Shown here piece by piece: positions 51,489-60,384 of a DNA stretch of 64,000 nt. The stretch spans positions 41,807-105,806 of the forward strand of contig JAYRER010000048.1 in NCBI GenBank assembly GCA_041908795.1. The letters run 5' to 3'. How positions within the stretch are numbered: position 1 is the first letter of the stretch; every line of letters begins with the position of its first letter. The stretch is from CAYLHB01 sp041908795. GTDB lineage: Bacteria; Patescibacteriota; Minisyncoccia; Phycocordibacterales; UBA12088. The position numbers and the translations under genes were made by a program. The notes beneath the pieces are model-generated. The model did not search any database. It worked only from the letters and a program-made list of their open reading frames with translations, and had not been told where the DNA came from.

Positions 51489-52703
51489 CTATTGAATGTT
51501 GTTGGTAATTGAGTAAATCGGAGAAATCATTGAGACTGCGAAAAATCCAACCGCGCCACCCACAATCACCATAAGGAACGGCTCGATGATGGTGGACATA
51601 TTCTTGGTCTTTTGTTCCACCTCTTTCTCGTAGTATTGCGCAACCTCCTTTAGCATTTCAGAAATTTTTCCAGTCTCATCTCCTACCGCCATAAGCTCTC
51701 CGACCAGAGGCGGGTAGAGCTTCTCGGCGTGCATAAAAGTCTCGGAGAGTGGCGAGCCCTTCTGAACATGGTCACGCGCTTTTGCAATGACCTCACGGAA
51801 GTAGCTGTTCTGCACTACCTCGCCGGTGATCTCGAGTGCCTGCACAATACCAACACCGGACGAGAGGAGTGAGGAGAGCGTGCGCCCAGTTCGTGCGGCA
51901 TTGACCTCACGGACAATACCACCAATGACTGGTACGCGAAGGAGTATAAATTCGAATGCTCGCCGACCCGGCTTCGATTTAAGTGCAAAGTAAAAACCCG
52001 TACCCATGAGCACGACAGCAAAAAGCGCAATGAGGGTATTTTTAACTAAAAAGTCCGAGAGACCAACGATGAATTGCGTCGTTATAGGGAGCTCCACATT
52101 CATATCTTTGAAGGTCGCTGTGAGCGTCGGCACGATGAAAATGAGCATGAGCGCTCCTACGATACAGAGTACCGTGACGATGATGCCCGGGTATATCATC
52201 GCACCTTTTATTTTCTTCTTGAGTTCGTATGTCTTCTCAAGCTGATCTGCCATCGTAGAGAGTGAATCGGTCAGAGTTCCCGACTCCTCGCCCGCCCTCA
52301 CCATTGCAACCATGATACCAGGAAAGACTTTGCCGAAACTCTCCATACCCTTCGAGAGGTCACTCCCTTTTTCTATGGCCGCTTGTAGACCTTTGAGCAC
52401 CTCTTTGAGCTTTGCGCCACGCGCCTGCCGCTCCATCACCGCAAGCGCGCGCGACATAGAGAGCCCGGCCGCAAGCATCGCACCGAGGTTGCGCGCGAAA
52501 AGTATTTTGTCGTGCTCTTTGACGCGTGAGAGAAATGTCAGTTGGATGTTGAGTGAAAGACCTTTCTTCTTCTCCGCGACCGAGACAATGGTGCTCCCAT
52601 CTTTACGCACGAGCCCATACACTTCGAAACGATTAGTCGCCTCAATGGTACCCTCATAGGGAGTGCCATCCTCGCGTTTTGCTTTGTAGGTGAAAATAGG
52701 CAT
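51489..52703 (-). CDS. pilC: type IV pilus inner-membrane platform protein PilC (type II secretion F family)
   Basis: 404 residues. Two T2SSF domains: KILFARNLGAMLAAGLSMSR and RTLSSLLSSGVGIVQALEIT each start a repeat, with three membrane helices (about 170-190, 215-235 and 375-395). GEESGTLTDSLSTMADQLEK and GDETGKISEMLKEVAQYYEK are the paired conserved loops. It is the base on which PilB builds the pilus. Follows pilB by 6 bases. Confidence 0.95.
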   Translation of the reverse strand: MPIFTYKAKREDGTPYEGTIEATNRFEVYGLVRKDGSTIVSVAEKKKGLSLNIQLTFLSRVKEHDKILFARNLGAMLAAGLSMSRALAVMERQARGAKLKEVLKGLQAAIEKGSDLSKGMESFGKVFPGIMVAMVRAGEESGTLTDSLSTMADQLEKTYELKKKIKGAMIYPGIIVTVLCIVGALMLIFIVPTLTATFKDMNVELPITTQFIVGLSDFLVKNTLIALFAVVLMGTGFYFALKSKPGRRAFEFILLRVPVIGGIVREVNAARTGRTLSSLLSSGVGIVQALEITGEVVQNSYFREVIAKARDHVQKGSPLSETFMHAEKLYPPLVGELMAVGDETGKISEMLKEVAQYYEKEVEQKTKNMSTIIEPFLMVIVGGAVGFFAVSMISPIYSITNNIQ

Positions 52704-52709
52704 AGTCGC

Positions 52710-54464
52710 TTACTCGCTTACCACACGAAGCACCTCCGCAACGGTCGTGAGGCCCTGCGCCGCCTTAAAAAAACCATCCTCGGGCATAGTGAGCATTCCC
52801 TCTGTGCGCGCTACTTTCTCTATCTCATTGGTGCTTGCACGCTTGAGAATAAGTTCTTGGATGGTTGAAGTAACACCCAAGACCTCATGGATGATGAGGC
52901 GTCCTTTGTAGCCATCGACCGACTCTTCACTCGCAATTGGTTTGCAGAAATTAATATCCTCGAGTTTGGCATGCTTCTCGATAACACCCTCCTCGCGGAG
53001 CGCACGCATCACCGCATCGAAGTCAATGAAGGCACCGAGTGATACTGCCTCCTCTTTCGAGAGCTTGTACTGTTCCTTCTTCCCCGCGAGCCGACGCACA
53101 AGCCTTTGCGCAATGATCACCTTCAAGGTAGAAGTGAGGAGGAACGGCTCAATTCCCATGTCTATGAGACGTGGCACCGCCCCCGCCGCAGAGTTAGTGT
53201 GGAGGGTTGAGAGCACGAGGTGACCCGTGAGCGAGGCGTTGATCGCAAGCGACGCAGTTTCATTGTCGCGTATCTCTCCTACCATGATAACGTCGGGATC
53301 TTGACGTACAAGCGCACGTAATCCTCGCACGAATGTGAAACCTATTTCCGGTCGCACCTGTGTTTGGTTTATGCGCGGCATTTGATATTCGATGGGGTCC
53401 TCAATGGTAGAAATATTGACTTCGGGGGTATTCAAAATATCGAGCACGGTATAGAGCGTGGTTGTTTTTCCGCTTCCCGTAGGTCCCGTGGTAAGTATCA
53501 TACCGGTAGTACTTTTGGTTGCCTTATGAACACGCTCCAAGCCTTCACCATGAAAGCCCAACCCCTCGAGTGAGTAGCCCCCCGCATTATCGCGCAAAAG
53601 ACGCATAACCGTTTTTTCCCCCCAGTAGGTGGGCAAGAGCGACACGCGAAAAGAGACCTTTTCCGTATCCACTGCCATTTTAAATCTCCCGTCCTGTGGC
53701 ATGCGCTTCTCGTCGAGTTTAAGGTTTGAGAGCACTTTAATACGAGCGGTGATGGGATCGGATGCATTTTTAGGAAGTGTCATCGCATCATGGAGGATGC
53801 CGTCGATGCGGTACCGCACAATGAGTTCATTCTCCAACGGCTCGATGTGAATATCGGACGCGTTCTGGATAATTGCGTGTTTCAAAAGCGCGTTCACCAC
53901 ACGCACCACAGGTAAATCTTCCGCGATTTTTTTTAAGTCCGCCTCGGATACATCTCCTCCCTCACCGTTTTCCGGCAAGATATCAATGGACGCACTCTCC
54001 CTTTTGATGAGATCACCAAACTCGTCTTTAAGTGTCTTTTGATACTGGATGAGTGCATGCTTGATGCTTTCAGTATCAGTGAGTCGCACAAGTATCTTAA
54101 GCCCGACTTTTTTCTTAATAAAATCAATCGAACGGAGGTCCGCGGTGTCGAGCATTGCAACCTCAAGCTCTTTCGGGTGCTTTTTAAACGCAATAATGTT
54201 GTGCGTTCGAGCAATCGGCTCGGGGATAAGTGAAAGCACTTCGAAAGGAATTTTCTCATCTTTGAGGCTGATAAATGGCACACCTAAAACATAGGCTTGC
54301 ATGCGACGCAGGTCGTCCTCAGAAAGGTAACCCTTTGATACGAGAATGGTTTCAGGAGGAACATCTTTCTGTTCCGCCTCCACCTCGGCACCTGCGTACA
54401 CGCTCCGCGACACGAGTCCTGAGTCGAGAATAAAATTCTTAAGTTGTTCTACAGTAGTCTGCAT
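52710..54464 (-). CDS. pilB: type IV pilus assembly ATPase PilB (GspE family)
   Basis: 584 residues. An MshEN/T2SSE N-domain, then the ATPase with Walker A GPTGSGKTTTLYT (about 327-339), Asp box STIEDPIEYQ, Walker B RQDPDVIMVGEIRDNETASL and His box GHLVLSTLHTNSAAGA. The four-cysteine zinc motif usual in PilB/GspE after the His box is not seen. It powers pilus extension. First gene of the operon; a good Shine-Dalgarno (GAGG) lies upstream of a leader of about 30 bases. Confidence 0.96.
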   Translation of the reverse strand: MQTTVEQLKNFILDSGLVSRSVYAGAEVEAEQKDVPPETILVSKGYLSEDDLRRMQAYVLGVPFISLKDEKIPFEVLSLIPEPIARTHNIIAFKKHPKELEVAMLDTADLRSIDFIKKKVGLKILVRLTDTESIKHALIQYQKTLKDEFGDLIKRESASIDILPENGEGGDVSEADLKKIAEDLPVVRVVNALLKHAIIQNASDIHIEPLENELIVRYRIDGILHDAMTLPKNASDPITARIKVLSNLKLDEKRMPQDGRFKMAVDTEKVSFRVSLLPTYWGEKTVMRLLRDNAGGYSLEGLGFHGEGLERVHKATKSTTGMILTTGPTGSGKTTTLYTVLDILNTPEVNISTIEDPIEYQMPRINQTQVRPEIGFTFVRGLRALVRQDPDVIMVGEIRDNETASLAINASLTGHLVLSTLHTNSAAGAVPRLIDMGIEPFLLTSTLKVIIAQRLVRRLAGKKEQYKLSKEEAVSLGAFIDFDAVMRALREEGVIEKHAKLEDINFCKPIASEESVDGYKGRLIIHEVLGVTSTIQELILKRASTNEIEKVARTEGMLTMPEDGFFKAAQGLTTVAEVLRVVSE

Positions 54465-54497
54465 ACGGGCGCGGGTATGCCGCCTTCCTTTACCTCA

Positions 54498-54503
54498 TTG
54501 TAC
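54498..54503 (-). promoter_or_regulatory. extended -10 box of the pilus operon
   Basis: TGG-TACAAT on the minus strand, about 34 bases before the pilB ATG. Unlike many genes here it gives a normal leader with GAGGTAAAGGAAGG. Confidence 0.55.
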
Positions 54504-54576
54504 CAGTATGTACCCCGCATGCATGTGAAGTTGTCAACAAATGTGGGCATACTCCCATTAAGATATGGGTGATTGA

Positions 54577-54604
54577 TTGACACCACCATCCCATATGCTA
54601 TAAT
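54577..54604 (+). promoter_or_regulatory. near-consensus sigma70 promoter of nusA
   Basis: TTGACA, 16-base spacer ending TGC, TATAAT. Start predicted near 54611. A second -10 (TATAAT, 54689-54694) lies closer to nusA. Confidence 0.8.
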
Positions 54605-54619
54605 TGACGCATCAGCAAC

Positions 54620-54645
54620 GTCCCCCGAGTGGGGACATTTTTATT
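54620..54645 (+). terminator. promoter-proximal terminator-like attenuator of nusA
   Basis: GTCCCC and GGGGAC form a 6-base-pair stem with a 5-base loop, followed by ATTTTTATT. It begins only about 9 bases after the predicted start of the strong promoter, so most transcripts could end at about 35 bases unless read through. Confidence 0.65.
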
Positions 54646-54722
54646 GGCAAATTATGTAGCAACAAGTAATCCGTATACCCAAAGGATTTATAATTAATCG
54701 TAAAGGGATACACAAACCATAT

Positions 54723-56069
54723 ATGTTATTTGATTTGAAGGTCATCAATTCGGTGCTTAGCGAGCTTGAGGACGAGCGAGGAATACCGCGTGAGCGAGTT
54801 CTCGAAGCCGTTGAGAGCGCGCTTGCTACCGCCTACAAACGCGAATACGGCAAACGTGGACAAGTTGTGCGCGCGAAGTTTGACATCAACACAGGTGCCA
54901 CAGAATTTTTCCAGGTGAAGTTCGTCGTCGACGAAACACGTGTACGCATGCCGGAAGAGGAAGATCCCCAAGAACAGGAGGGTGACCGACCGGAGCCTTC
55001 TGGAGAGGTAGAGCAAGACGACCGCGCACGTTTCGATGCAGAGAAACACATTCTCATCGAGGATGCACGTCGCATTAAGAAGGGTGTTGAGGTGGATGAG
55101 GAACTCATTTTTCCACTTGAACCGAAAGAAGATTTTGGACGCATCGCGGCCCAGACCGCAAAGCAAGTCATCATTCAGAAAATCCGTGAGGCGGAGAAGG
55201 TGTCCATTCTCGGTGAATTTGAGGGTCGCGAGGGGGAAATCGTCTCGGGCACTGTGGAACGCGTCGAGCGCGGAAACATATGGATAAACCTCGGCCGCAC
55301 GCAGGCGCTTTTACCATTTGATGAACAAATACCTGGAGAGCGTTTTCGCCAAGGTGAACGCGTGCGTGCGTACCTCTTCGATGTTGAGGAGGGACCCCGC
55401 GGTGTAGTGATACGTATCTCACGTAGCCACCCAAAGTTTCTCGAAAAACTTTTTGCACAGGAAGCGCCAGAGCTTGCCAATGGCGCCATCGTGATAAAGT
55501 CCATTGCGCGCGAACCGGGAAGTCGCTCAAAAATTGCTGTGCACGCGATTGATCCGCACATCGATCCTGTGGGCGCGTTAGTGGGTCAGCGAGGGGTGCG
55601 TGTCTCGACGGTCATGAGCGAGCTCGGGGGCGAAAAAATAGACATCATAGAGTGGGACGCCGAGCCGGCACACTTTATTGAGGATGCCCTCTCACCCGCC
55701 AAAGTCGTGGATGTCGTCATAGATGAAGATGCGCACAAAGCGATCGTGGAGGTCTCGGAAGACCAGCAGTCGCTCGCCATCGGGCGTGGCGGACAAAATG
55801 TACGCCTCGCAGCGAAGCTCACCGGTTGGCGCATTGATATCCACAGCATTCAAGGGGAAAACATGGCGGGGGCGGATGAGGAAGGTAAGGGAATTGCTTC
55901 TGCGGACACAGTTGAAACGGAGGGTGAGGAAAAAATTGAAGCATCAGAAACTGAGAAAGGTGGTGACGAAAGTAATACAGAAGCAATAGCAGACACTAGT
56001 GAGGGCAACGATCTGCCCGTTCCCCCTGAAGAGGGGGTGGAAGAGGCCTCCGCGCCTGCAAAGGAGTAG
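54723..56069 (+). CDS. nusA: transcription elongation factor NusA
   Basis: 448 residues. N-terminal RNA-polymerase-binding domain (KVINSVLSELEDERGIPRER), S1 domain (GEIVSGTVERVERGNIWINL), KH1 and KH2 (VGALVGQRGVRVSTVMSEL and LAIGRGGQNVRLAAKLTGW). An acidic insertion of about 35 residues (EEEDPQEQEGDRPEPSGEVE) splits the N-domain, and a Glu/Ser-rich disordered tail of about 70 residues ends the protein. NusA controls pausing, termination and antitermination, so a terminator-like element in its own leader suggests feedback control. Confidence 0.96.
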   Translation: MLFDLKVINSVLSELEDERGIPRERVLEAVESALATAYKREYGKRGQVVRAKFDINTGATEFFQVKFVVDETRVRMPEEEDPQEQEGDRPEPSGEVEQDDRARFDAEKHILIEDARRIKKGVEVDEELIFPLEPKEDFGRIAAQTAKQVIIQKIREAEKVSILGEFEGREGEIVSGTVERVERGNIWINLGRTQALLPFDEQIPGERFRQGERVRAYLFDVEEGPRGVVIRISRSHPKFLEKLFAQEAPELANGAIVIKSIAREPGSRSKIAVHAIDPHIDPVGALVGQRGVRVSTVMSELGGEKIDIIEWDAEPAHFIEDALSPAKVVDVVIDEDAHKAIVEVSEDQQSLAIGRGGQNVRLAAKLTGWRIDIHSIQGENMAGADEEGKGIASADTVETEGEEKIEASETEKGGDESNTEAIADTSEGNDLPVPPEEGVEEASAPAKE

Positions 56070-56120
56070 TACGACTTATGACACAAAATTAGCTTATTAC
56101 CACAATAACACATCTACACC

Positions 56121-56672
56121 ATGAACTTATGGCATGAAGTGCCTCTCGGTAAAGGAGCGCCGGAAGAATTCAACACCATTATTGAAATACCGAAGGGATC
56201 GTACAATAAGTACGAGGTAGACAAGGAAACCGGTCTCATAGCACTCGATCGCGCAAACTACACCGCGGCTCCCTACCCCTTCGACTACGGATTCGCCCCG
56301 CAGACGTACTGGGAGGACAATGACCCACTCGACGTAGTGGTGCTCACCACATTCCCCCTCTCACCCGGTATTTTGGTGAAGGTACGCCCGGTGGCGGTGC
56401 TCGATATGATTGATGACGGCGATTCTGACATGAAAGTCATCGCAGTCCCCGCTGATGATAGACGCTGGGACGATGTGAACGACCTCACCGACCTTAACAA
56501 ACACAACCTTAAAGAGTACGAGCACTTTTTCCAGACATACAAAGCACTGAAAGGCAAGCCTGCGCCAGTTGAGACTCGTGGGTACAAGGGAAGGACGGAC
56601 ACGCTCGAAATAATACGTAAATCAATCACACTGTACAACACAAAATTTCGGTCGAGTGACACGACGTCGTAA
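56121..56672 (+). CDS. ppa: inorganic pyrophosphatase (family I)
   Basis: 183 residues. EIPKGSYNKYEVDKETGLIA, YPFDYGFAPQTYWEDNDPLD (metal-binding Asp cluster) and KVIAVPADDRRW are the family motifs. Hydrolyses pyrophosphate to drive nucleotide-sugar and nucleic-acid synthesis. 51 bases behind nusA, likely co-transcribed, and followed by a strong terminator. Confidence 0.95.
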   Translation: MNLWHEVPLGKGAPEEFNTIIEIPKGSYNKYEVDKETGLIALDRANYTAAPYPFDYGFAPQTYWEDNDPLDVVVLTTFPLSPGILVKVRPVAVLDMIDDGDSDMKVIAVPADDRRWDDVNDLTDLNKHNLKEYEHFFQTYKALKGKPAPVETRGYKGRTDTLEIIRKSITLYNTKFRSSDTTS

Positions 56673-56721
56673 CTCCGGGGAGCATGGAGGTGGTGTGTAC
56701 TCACTATTCACACATGCAGCC

Positions 56722-56758
56722 AACCACCCCACCTTCCATGGGGTGGTTTTGGTATACT
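56722..56758 (+). terminator. intrinsic terminator directly joined to the next promoter
   Basis: AACCACCCCA and TGGGGTGGTT form a 10-base-pair stem with a 7-base loop, then TT. The TGG-TATACT extended -10 (56753-56758) starts inside the U tract and serves the gene at 56795, with a leader of about 30 bases. Confidence 0.75.
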
Positions 56759-56794
56759 GGCGATACTTAACAGATGCATTGACCAACTATAACT

Positions 56795-57523
56795 ATGATG
56801 CCAACAGTAACACGACATTCGAGTGTAGCACTTGGAGTTGTCGCACTCGCTCTCCTCGCAACACTCGCGCTCTCCGCCGAGGCACAAGGGCCGAATAGCC
56901 TACCCGATGAGCGTCGGGCACTCTTTGACGAGAATCAAGCGCAACGTGAATCACTCCAAAACGAACAGCGTGAGGGGCGCGGTGTGTTTCGAGCGGGAAG
57001 TAGCACGCCCACGGATATCCGTGACGTTCGCGCCGAGCAAGGGAGTCAACAACGAGCCTTGTTTGAAGAAAACGGTGTTGAGCGTCGGGAGTTCAGAAGT
57101 AACGCAGACATGCGCCTTCGGCAGGTGATGGAGCACTTTCTTGCGCGAACCATCGTACATATGAATCAGTTGGCAGTGCGACTGGGAGAAGTTGGCGTAA
57201 AAATTGAAACACGCATCTCGAAGCTTGAAGCACAGAACATTGATGTTTCCTTCGCCCAAATCAAGCTCGGAGAGGCGAACGGCGCGCTCGCTAGCGCACA
57301 AGGTGAGATTGCTACACTAGAGTCACTTCTTACCACTACACTTTCATCCGAAGATCCTTCACTCTCGCGCAAAGAAATCAAAACCGCAATGGAACGTGCG
57401 CGAACCTCCCTCATAACTACACGACAGTTATATGTAGCAGTCGTGGTGGAGCTTAAGAGAGCGACGAGTGTGATACGCGAAGAGTCTGAGTATGCCACAA
57501 GCAGTGCACCCGCAACCGAGTAA
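56795..57523 (+). CDS. secreted or periplasmic coiled-coil protein, unknown function
   Basis: 242 residues. Signal peptide MMPTVTRHSSVALGVVALAL and onward, cleavage probably at LSAEA. The mature part is charged and almost fully helical: a glutamine/arginine-rich first half (FDENQAQRESLQNEQREGRG and the related RALFEENGVERREFRS) and a second half with heptad-like patterns. No family recognised. Similar secreted helical proteins are common in Parcubacteria. It precedes another anchored protein by 44 bases. Confidence 0.7.
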   Translation: MMPTVTRHSSVALGVVALALLATLALSAEAQGPNSLPDERRALFDENQAQRESLQNEQREGRGVFRAGSSTPTDIRDVRAEQGSQQRALFEENGVERREFRSNADMRLRQVMEHFLARTIVHMNQLAVRLGEVGVKIETRISKLEAQNIDVSFAQIKLGEANGALASAQGEIATLESLLTTTLSSEDPSLSRKEIKTAMERARTSLITTRQLYVAVVVELKRATSVIREESEYATSSAPATE

Positions 57524-57567
57524 GCAACATACTTACAAGTAATAATTACTTACTAACTGAAACTAAT

Positions 57568-57990
57568 ATGGAAGAGATCAATCCTATACAATCAAACATG
57601 GACCAATCCGCGCCCTCAGTACCTCTTTCTCCTGAACCCTCAACCACAGAGGATACCCATACGCGCTTGCAGGTGCTCATACTTGCCACACTTGTAGTAG
57701 TACTCTTACTTCTTGGCATTTTTCTTTGGGGTTCGAGCATGGAGGTAGCTCAAATACCGGTATTGGCACCACCCGTCGAGATAACATCGCCCGTAAATGC
57801 GCCCGAGGAGATACCGCAGGTACTCCCTCCCCTTTCACCAAGCGACGAGATTGAGGCACTTGAAGCGGATCTTAATACCGTTGATACACAAGGACTTGAT
57901 GCAGAGTTTGAAGCGTTTGAAAGCGAACTTGATACCACACAAGACCCGATTGACGAGACAGTACCTCAAGAACAACTCGAGGCACTATAA
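57568..57990 (+). CDS. single-pass membrane protein with acidic extracellular tail, unknown function
   Basis: 140 residues: a Pro/Ser-rich cytosolic N-terminus, one helix (LQVLILATLVVVLLLLGIFL), then a Pro/Glu/Asp-rich tail (EIEALEADLNTVDTQGLDAE). No family recognised. The tail is strongly acidic and may be helical. Likely expressed with the secreted coiled-coil protein before it; the two could interact, but nothing shows this. Confidence 0.65.
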   Translation: MEEINPIQSNMDQSAPSVPLSPEPSTTEDTHTRLQVLILATLVVVLLLLGIFLWGSSMEVAQIPVLAPPVEITSPVNAPEEIPQVLPPLSPSDEIEALEADLNTVDTQGLDAEFEAFESELDTTQDPIDETVPQEQLEAL

Positions 57991-58042
57991 CGCCAACCTC
58001 TGGCCAACGTTGCAATATACAGTGACGTGGTATTCTGCGGAT

Positions 58043-58071
58043 TTGCCTTTTGTCTCTCACCACGCTAGACT
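58043..58071 (+). promoter_or_regulatory. leaderless promoter of tig
   Basis: TTGCCT, 17-base spacer, TAGACT, then 6 bases to the ATG at 58078. No Shine-Dalgarno. Confidence 0.65.
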
Positions 58072-58077
58072 CGTGCG

Positions 58078-59130
58078 ATGTCTGACCACACACACGATCA
58101 CGAGCTCTACATGGGGATCGTCGTTGAAACAAAACCATATTCAATAGTTGAGGTGCGGGGTGAAATACCCCTTTCAACCGTGCAGGCGTACCGCACAAAG
58201 GCACTCCACCATATTGGGAAAGGGATCGAGCTTCCAGGCTTTCGGAAGGGCCATGTCCCCACAGACCTTCTCGTTGCGCACGTAGGAGAACTGCGCATAC
58301 TCGAGGAGACAGCGGAGCTTGTGCTCGGCCACGGTTATGGGCACCTTGTTGAAGAGCATTCCCTTCGACCCGTCGCCCGTCCCTCAATTACACTTACCAA
58401 ACTTGCACCAAAAAATCCTATCGCGTTTACCATAGAAGTTCCCGTTTACCCTAACCTTACCCTCCCTAACTATGCTCAGATTGCGCATGATGTTGTGCAA
58501 TCACACGGAGACATTACAGGACAAGAAGTTACCGAAACTGAATTTAGCGATGAACTTGTTCGGGTACGGGGGATTTTCCAAGAAAAACCAAGCAAGGAAG
58601 GAGAGGAAACACAACTTCCAGAACTTACCGACGACATGGTGAAGAAGCTTGGTGATTTTGCCGATGTCGCGGACTTCACCGCCAAGCTAAAAGTGGAGCT
58701 TGGCAAGGCGAAGGTAAAGAGAGCACGGGAAAAGCGCCGCATTGCAATCGCCGATGCGCTCCTTGAGAAGACTAACACAGACCTCCCCGAGGCGATGATT
58801 ACCCACGAGCTTGAGCGTATGCAGTATGAATTTGAGCACACACTCAAACAAATGGGGGCCTCATGGAATGACTACCTTACCCACCAGAAGAAAACGGATG
58901 ATGAGGTTCTCGCGAGCTGGCGTGATGATGCAAAAAAACGCGTACTCCTCGATCTCCTCTTGATGGAAATCGCCACCAAGGAAAGTATCGCGCCCAACAA
59001 AGAGAGCGTCGAGAAGGTTGTTGCGAGCATTGTCGCACAGCACCCTGATGTGAATGTGGAGAATGTACGCAGTCACATCACTGCATCACACATAAACGAC
59101 GCGGTGTTCGCATGGCTTGAGAGCCGCTAA
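58078..59130 (+). CDS. tig: trigger factor without PPIase domain
   Basis: 350 residues against about 430 in E. coli. The ribosome-binding signature PGFRKGHVPTDLL is at about 53-65. The N-domain runs to about residue 145, and then the sequence passes almost directly (LVRVRGIFQEKPSKEGEETQ) into the LPELTDDMVKKLGDF start of the C-terminal chaperone domain. The FKBP-type prolyl-isomerase domain that normally lies between is absent. It should still bind L23 and cradle nascent chains. Confidence 0.9.
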   Translation: MSDHTHDHELYMGIVVETKPYSIVEVRGEIPLSTVQAYRTKALHHIGKGIELPGFRKGHVPTDLLVAHVGELRILEETAELVLGHGYGHLVEEHSLRPVARPSITLTKLAPKNPIAFTIEVPVYPNLTLPNYAQIAHDVVQSHGDITGQEVTETEFSDELVRVRGIFQEKPSKEGEETQLPELTDDMVKKLGDFADVADFTAKLKVELGKAKVKRAREKRRIAIADALLEKTNTDLPEAMITHELERMQYEFEHTLKQMGASWNDYLTHQKKTDDEVLASWRDDAKKRVLLDLLLMEIATKESIAPNKESVEKVVASIVAQHPDVNVENVRSHITASHINDAVFAWLESR

Positions 59131-59180
59131 CCCCTTTTCGTGAGCGCTAAGCTCCCAAGTAGACACTGAACACACAGAAG

Positions 59181-59198
59181 CCGCCCCGAGAGGGGCGG
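59181..59198. terminator. GC-rich hairpin after tig
   Basis: CCGCCCC and GGGGCGG with a GAGA loop between two convergent genes; no clear U tract. Confidence 0.5.
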
Positions 59199-59223
59199 TG
59201 CCAGGTATAGAAAGAGCTTCTCC

Positions 59224-59682
59224 CTATTTTTGATTGTATAAGTCAGACCAAACTCCCAAGGCTTCACGTTGTTCTGGGGTAAGGGCCGCAACGTTCCACC
59301 AATACACCTGCTTCCACCCACGCTTTTGTCGCATGCCACGGTGGTTACAGCGAGCAATCTGTATGAGTGGCTTATGCTCGGGTACCGCCGCAAGTCGGTC
59401 CACCCACGGCTTTGCTCTTGAGTGGCCCGAGCCAAACTGGTAAACGTAGTTTCTACTCCCTGAACGTGTGGTACGGAAACGCACGAGAATGGCACTAGAG
59501 TTAGGTGTAAGGTCAGCTACTTTTTGTGGGTTACTGAAGGATGTCGTCTCTATGGCAATGAACCCACGCGTTGCGCCGGATGAGAATCTCGGAGTAAGTT
59601 CGAAAATTCTGAAACCTTGTTCGGCACAGTACCTCCGCAGTATTGTGTAGAGCTCCTCCGCGGTAACTACCCTTGTCTTCAC
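59224..59682 (-). CDS. hypothetical protein
   Basis: 152 residues from a GTG at 59682 with AAAGGGAG 7 bases upstream (an earlier GTG at 59718 overlaps the promoter). Basic alpha/beta protein: VTAEELYTILRRYCAEQGFR, then a strand pair with AILVRFRTTRSGSRNYVYQF and an aromatic WKQVYWWNVAAL segment. No family recognised; it might bind nucleic acid, given its charge. The promoter (TTGACA, 17 bases, CAGTAT) contains a perfect CGCAATTGCG palindrome. Confidence 0.55.
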   Translation of the reverse strand: MKTRVVTAEELYTILRRYCAEQGFRIFELTPRFSSGATRGFIAIETTSFSNPQKVADLTPNSSAILVRFRTTRSGSRNYVYQFGSGHSRAKPWVDRLAAVPEHKPLIQIARCNHRGMRQKRGWKQVYWWNVAALTPEQREALGVWSDLYNQK

Positions 59683-59717
59683 CTCACTTCTCCCTTTCTG
59701 CTTACCCGATACTGTCA

Positions 59718-59750
59718 CGCAATTGCGATGCTGTCAAAAACTGGTACACT
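59718..59750. promoter_or_regulatory. divergent promoter region with palindrome (hypothetical gene and clpP)
   Basis: Minus-strand TTGACA at 59732-59737 and the CGCAATTGCG palindrome (59718-59727) in its spacer; plus-strand TGG-TACACT at 59742-59750 serves clpP. The palindrome could be an operator. Confidence 0.5.
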
Positions 59751-59778
59751 ATGCGGGTAGCTAACCCAACATATACCT

Positions 59779-60384
59779 ATGTCACCAACACCACAAAGCA
59801 TGCTCGTCCCCATGGTTATCGAAAAGACCCAACACGGCGAGCGCGCGTATGATATCTACTCCCGACTCCTCAAGGAACGCATTATATTTGTGGATGGCCC
59901 TATTGAGGATCACACCGCGAACCTCGTGGTGGCCCAGCTCCTCTTTCTCGCCGCCGAAGACCCCAAGAAAGACGTCCAAATTTACGTCAACTCACCCGGC
60001 GGATCCGTCACGGCAGGTCTTGCCATCCTCGACACTATGAATTACATCAAGCCCGACGTCTCTACAGTCTGCGTCGGCCTCGCGGCGTCTATGGCTTCGG
60101 TGATACTTGCCGCCGGAGCGAAGGGTAAGCGTTTTACGCTCCCCAACAGTGAAGTAATGATTCACCAGCCGTGGGGCGGTGTGCAGGGCCAGGCATCCGA
60201 CATTGAAATCACCGCACGTCACATCCTCGCAACACGCGATCGCCTCAACAAAATACTCGCAAAGGCAACAGGACAAACGCTCGAGAAAATCGAGAAAGAT
60301 GTTGACCGCGACTTCTTTATGACTGCCGAGGAGGCGAAAAAATATGGCATCGTTGACCAAATCCATAAAGGAAAAGTGGCGTAG
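59779..60384 (+). CDS. clpP: ATP-dependent Clp protease proteolytic subunit
   Basis: 201 residues. Catalytic Ser104 in [10 protein letters not shown], His129 in [10 protein letters not shown] and Asp in [35 protein letters not shown] is the substrate-strand region. Forms the proteolytic barrel that works with ClpX or ClpC. No ClpX next to it. Confidence 0.96.
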   Translation: MSPTPQSMLVPMVIEKTQHGERAYDIYSRLLKERIIFVDGPIEDHTANLVVAQLLFLAAEDPKKDVQIYVNSPGGSVTAGLAILDTMNYIKPDVSTVCVGLAASMASVILAAGAKGKRFTLPNSEVMIHQPWGGVQGQASDIEITARHILATRDRLNKILAKATGQTLEKIEKDVDRDFFMTAEEAKKYGIVDQIHKGKVA

